Shown: positions 5,675 to 6,176 of the stretch, piece after piece
Position numbering within the stretch: position 1 is the first letter of the stretch
Layout of the letters: each line of letters opens with the position of its first letter
Source of the DNA: DASTHS01 sp035718085
GTDB taxonomy: Bacteria > Actinomycetota > Acidimicrobiia > Acidimicrobiales > Palsa-688
DNA length: 6,176 nucleotides
Direction of reading: 5' to 3'
Assembly: GCA_035718085.1 (NCBI GenBank)
Contig: DASTHS010000087.1
Location: forward strand, 1 to 6,176
The notes under the pieces: model-generated
Told to the model about the DNA's origin: nothing
Database searches by the model: none
The model's input: only the letters and a program-made list of their open reading frames with translations
Position numbers and translations under genes: made by a program

Positions 5675-6176
5675 GCGGTCGGCCGTCGTTGTAGGCGACC
5701 ATGTCCCCGATGGCGGCGACCACGTCGATCGGGGCGCCGACCGGCAGCCCGCGCTCGGCGGCGTCGAGGTCGGCCGCCGCCCGGTGCAGGTTGCCGACGA
5801 TGCGCTCGCGGTCGGTGAGCCCGCCCCACTCCCCCAGGTCGGTCGACCGGGCCGCCTCCAGGGGCGCCACGCCGTCGGCCCGTGCCCGGGTGGCCACCTC
5901 CAGCACGAAGGCGAGGTACGAGGCGACGGTGTCGAGGGCGTCGGGCCCGCACACCGGACCGTGACCGGGCACCAGGGTGGTGGCACCGAGGGCCCGGAGC
6001 ACCTCCACGGCGGCGAGCGCCCCGGTCACCGACCCCATGAGCACGAAGGGCGTGCCGCCGTTGAACACCAGGTCGCCGGTGAAGACCACGCCGTGGTCGG
6101 GGAGCCAGACGTAGGCGTCGCCCACCGTGTGGGCCGGCCCTCCGACGTGGCGCACCTGCACGCAGGTGTCGCCGAC
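5658..6176 (-). CDS. Metallo-beta-lactamase-fold hydrolase, C-terminal part (runs off right edge)
   Basis: The minus-strand frame is open to the window edge and gives the last 172 residues; the start and the first metal motif (HxHxDH) lie outside. Visible zinc-ligand motifs are GPAHTVGDAYVWLP with His16, VFTGDLVF with Asp35 and LVPGHGPV with His72 (numbers within the fragment), in the order and spacing of this superfamily. NGGTPFVLMGSV between them resembles the MBL-fold group of SoxH-like and glyoxalase II-like hydrolases. After residue 78 comes a helical C-terminal tail (LDTVASYLAFVLEVATRARADG…). The substrate is not predictable; hydrolysis of a thioester or other ester is plausible for the fold. 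The stop TGA at 5660-5658 lies inside the end of the CoA-binding gene, so the two convergent genes overlap by 17 bases and no terminator fits between them. Confidence 0.9.
   Translation of the reverse strand, partial: VGDTCVQVRHVGGPAHTVGDAYVWLPDHGVVFTGDLVFNGGTPFVLMGSVTGALAAVEVLRALGATTLVPGHGPVCGPDALDTVASYLAFVLEVATRARADGVAPLEAARSTDLGEWGGLTDRERIVGNLHRAAADLDAAERGLPVGAPIDVVAAIGDMVAYNDGRPLSCWA

Overview
The window is about 75% G+C by eye, and its genes show strong third-position G/C bias. It carries a DUF2510 (GWYPDP…RYWDG..WT) membrane-protein gene, an EchA-type crotonase and a pyruvate kinase of the GPK (lysine) type. This points to a high-GC actinomycete; Acidimicrobiia is a reasonable guess, but the window cannot prove it. 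No tRNA, rRNA, CRISPR array, transposase, integrase or attachment site was seen.

Layout. At the left edge (1-402, minus) is the N-terminal part of a DUF2510 membrane protein. It is divergent, across a 177-bp gap, from a complete but unusual pyruvate kinase gene (580-2040, plus). A 72-bp convergent intergenic stretch with a small hairpin and an 8-nt tandem repeat follows. Next, read right to left on the minus strand, come a crotonase-family gene (5187-4384), a 76-bp gap holding a possible promoter and a good ribosome binding site, a 579-residue DUF4157 protein (4307-2568), and a 152-residue gene whose GTG start overlaps the DUF4157 stop (2571-2113). A small CoA-binding (YccU-like) protein gene (5255-5674, plus) is divergent from the crotonase. 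It overlaps tail to tail by 17 bp with the C-terminal part of a metallo-beta-lactamase-fold hydrolase that runs off the right edge (6176-5658, minus).

The most interesting part is the two-gene unit 4307-2113. DUF4157 proteins carry a short HExxH zinc-protease-like domain. They are repeatedly found as cargo or accessory proteins of extracellular contractile injection systems (eCIS) and in polymorphic-toxin-like proteins. Here the domain is preceded by the usual LQRxVGN and DPAEREAD motifs. It is followed by a lysine-rich coiled coil, a glycine-rich beta-repeat region that I do not recognise, and a tryptophan-rich hydrophobic C-terminus. The coupled small gene resembles the PsbP/DcrB (DUF1795) fold, which also includes the Eag chaperones of type VI secretion effectors. 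A cargo plus chaperone or adaptor pair is therefore a testable idea. No injection-system structural gene lies in the window, so this unit would be an orphan or a distant satellite.

The remaining genes look like ordinary chromosomal metabolism (glycolysis, acyl-CoA chemistry, CoA or nucleotide binding, hydrolase). Two depart from their families: the pyruvate kinase lacks the usual K+-ligand residues, and the crotonase lacks both catalytic glutamates of true enoyl-CoA hydratases.
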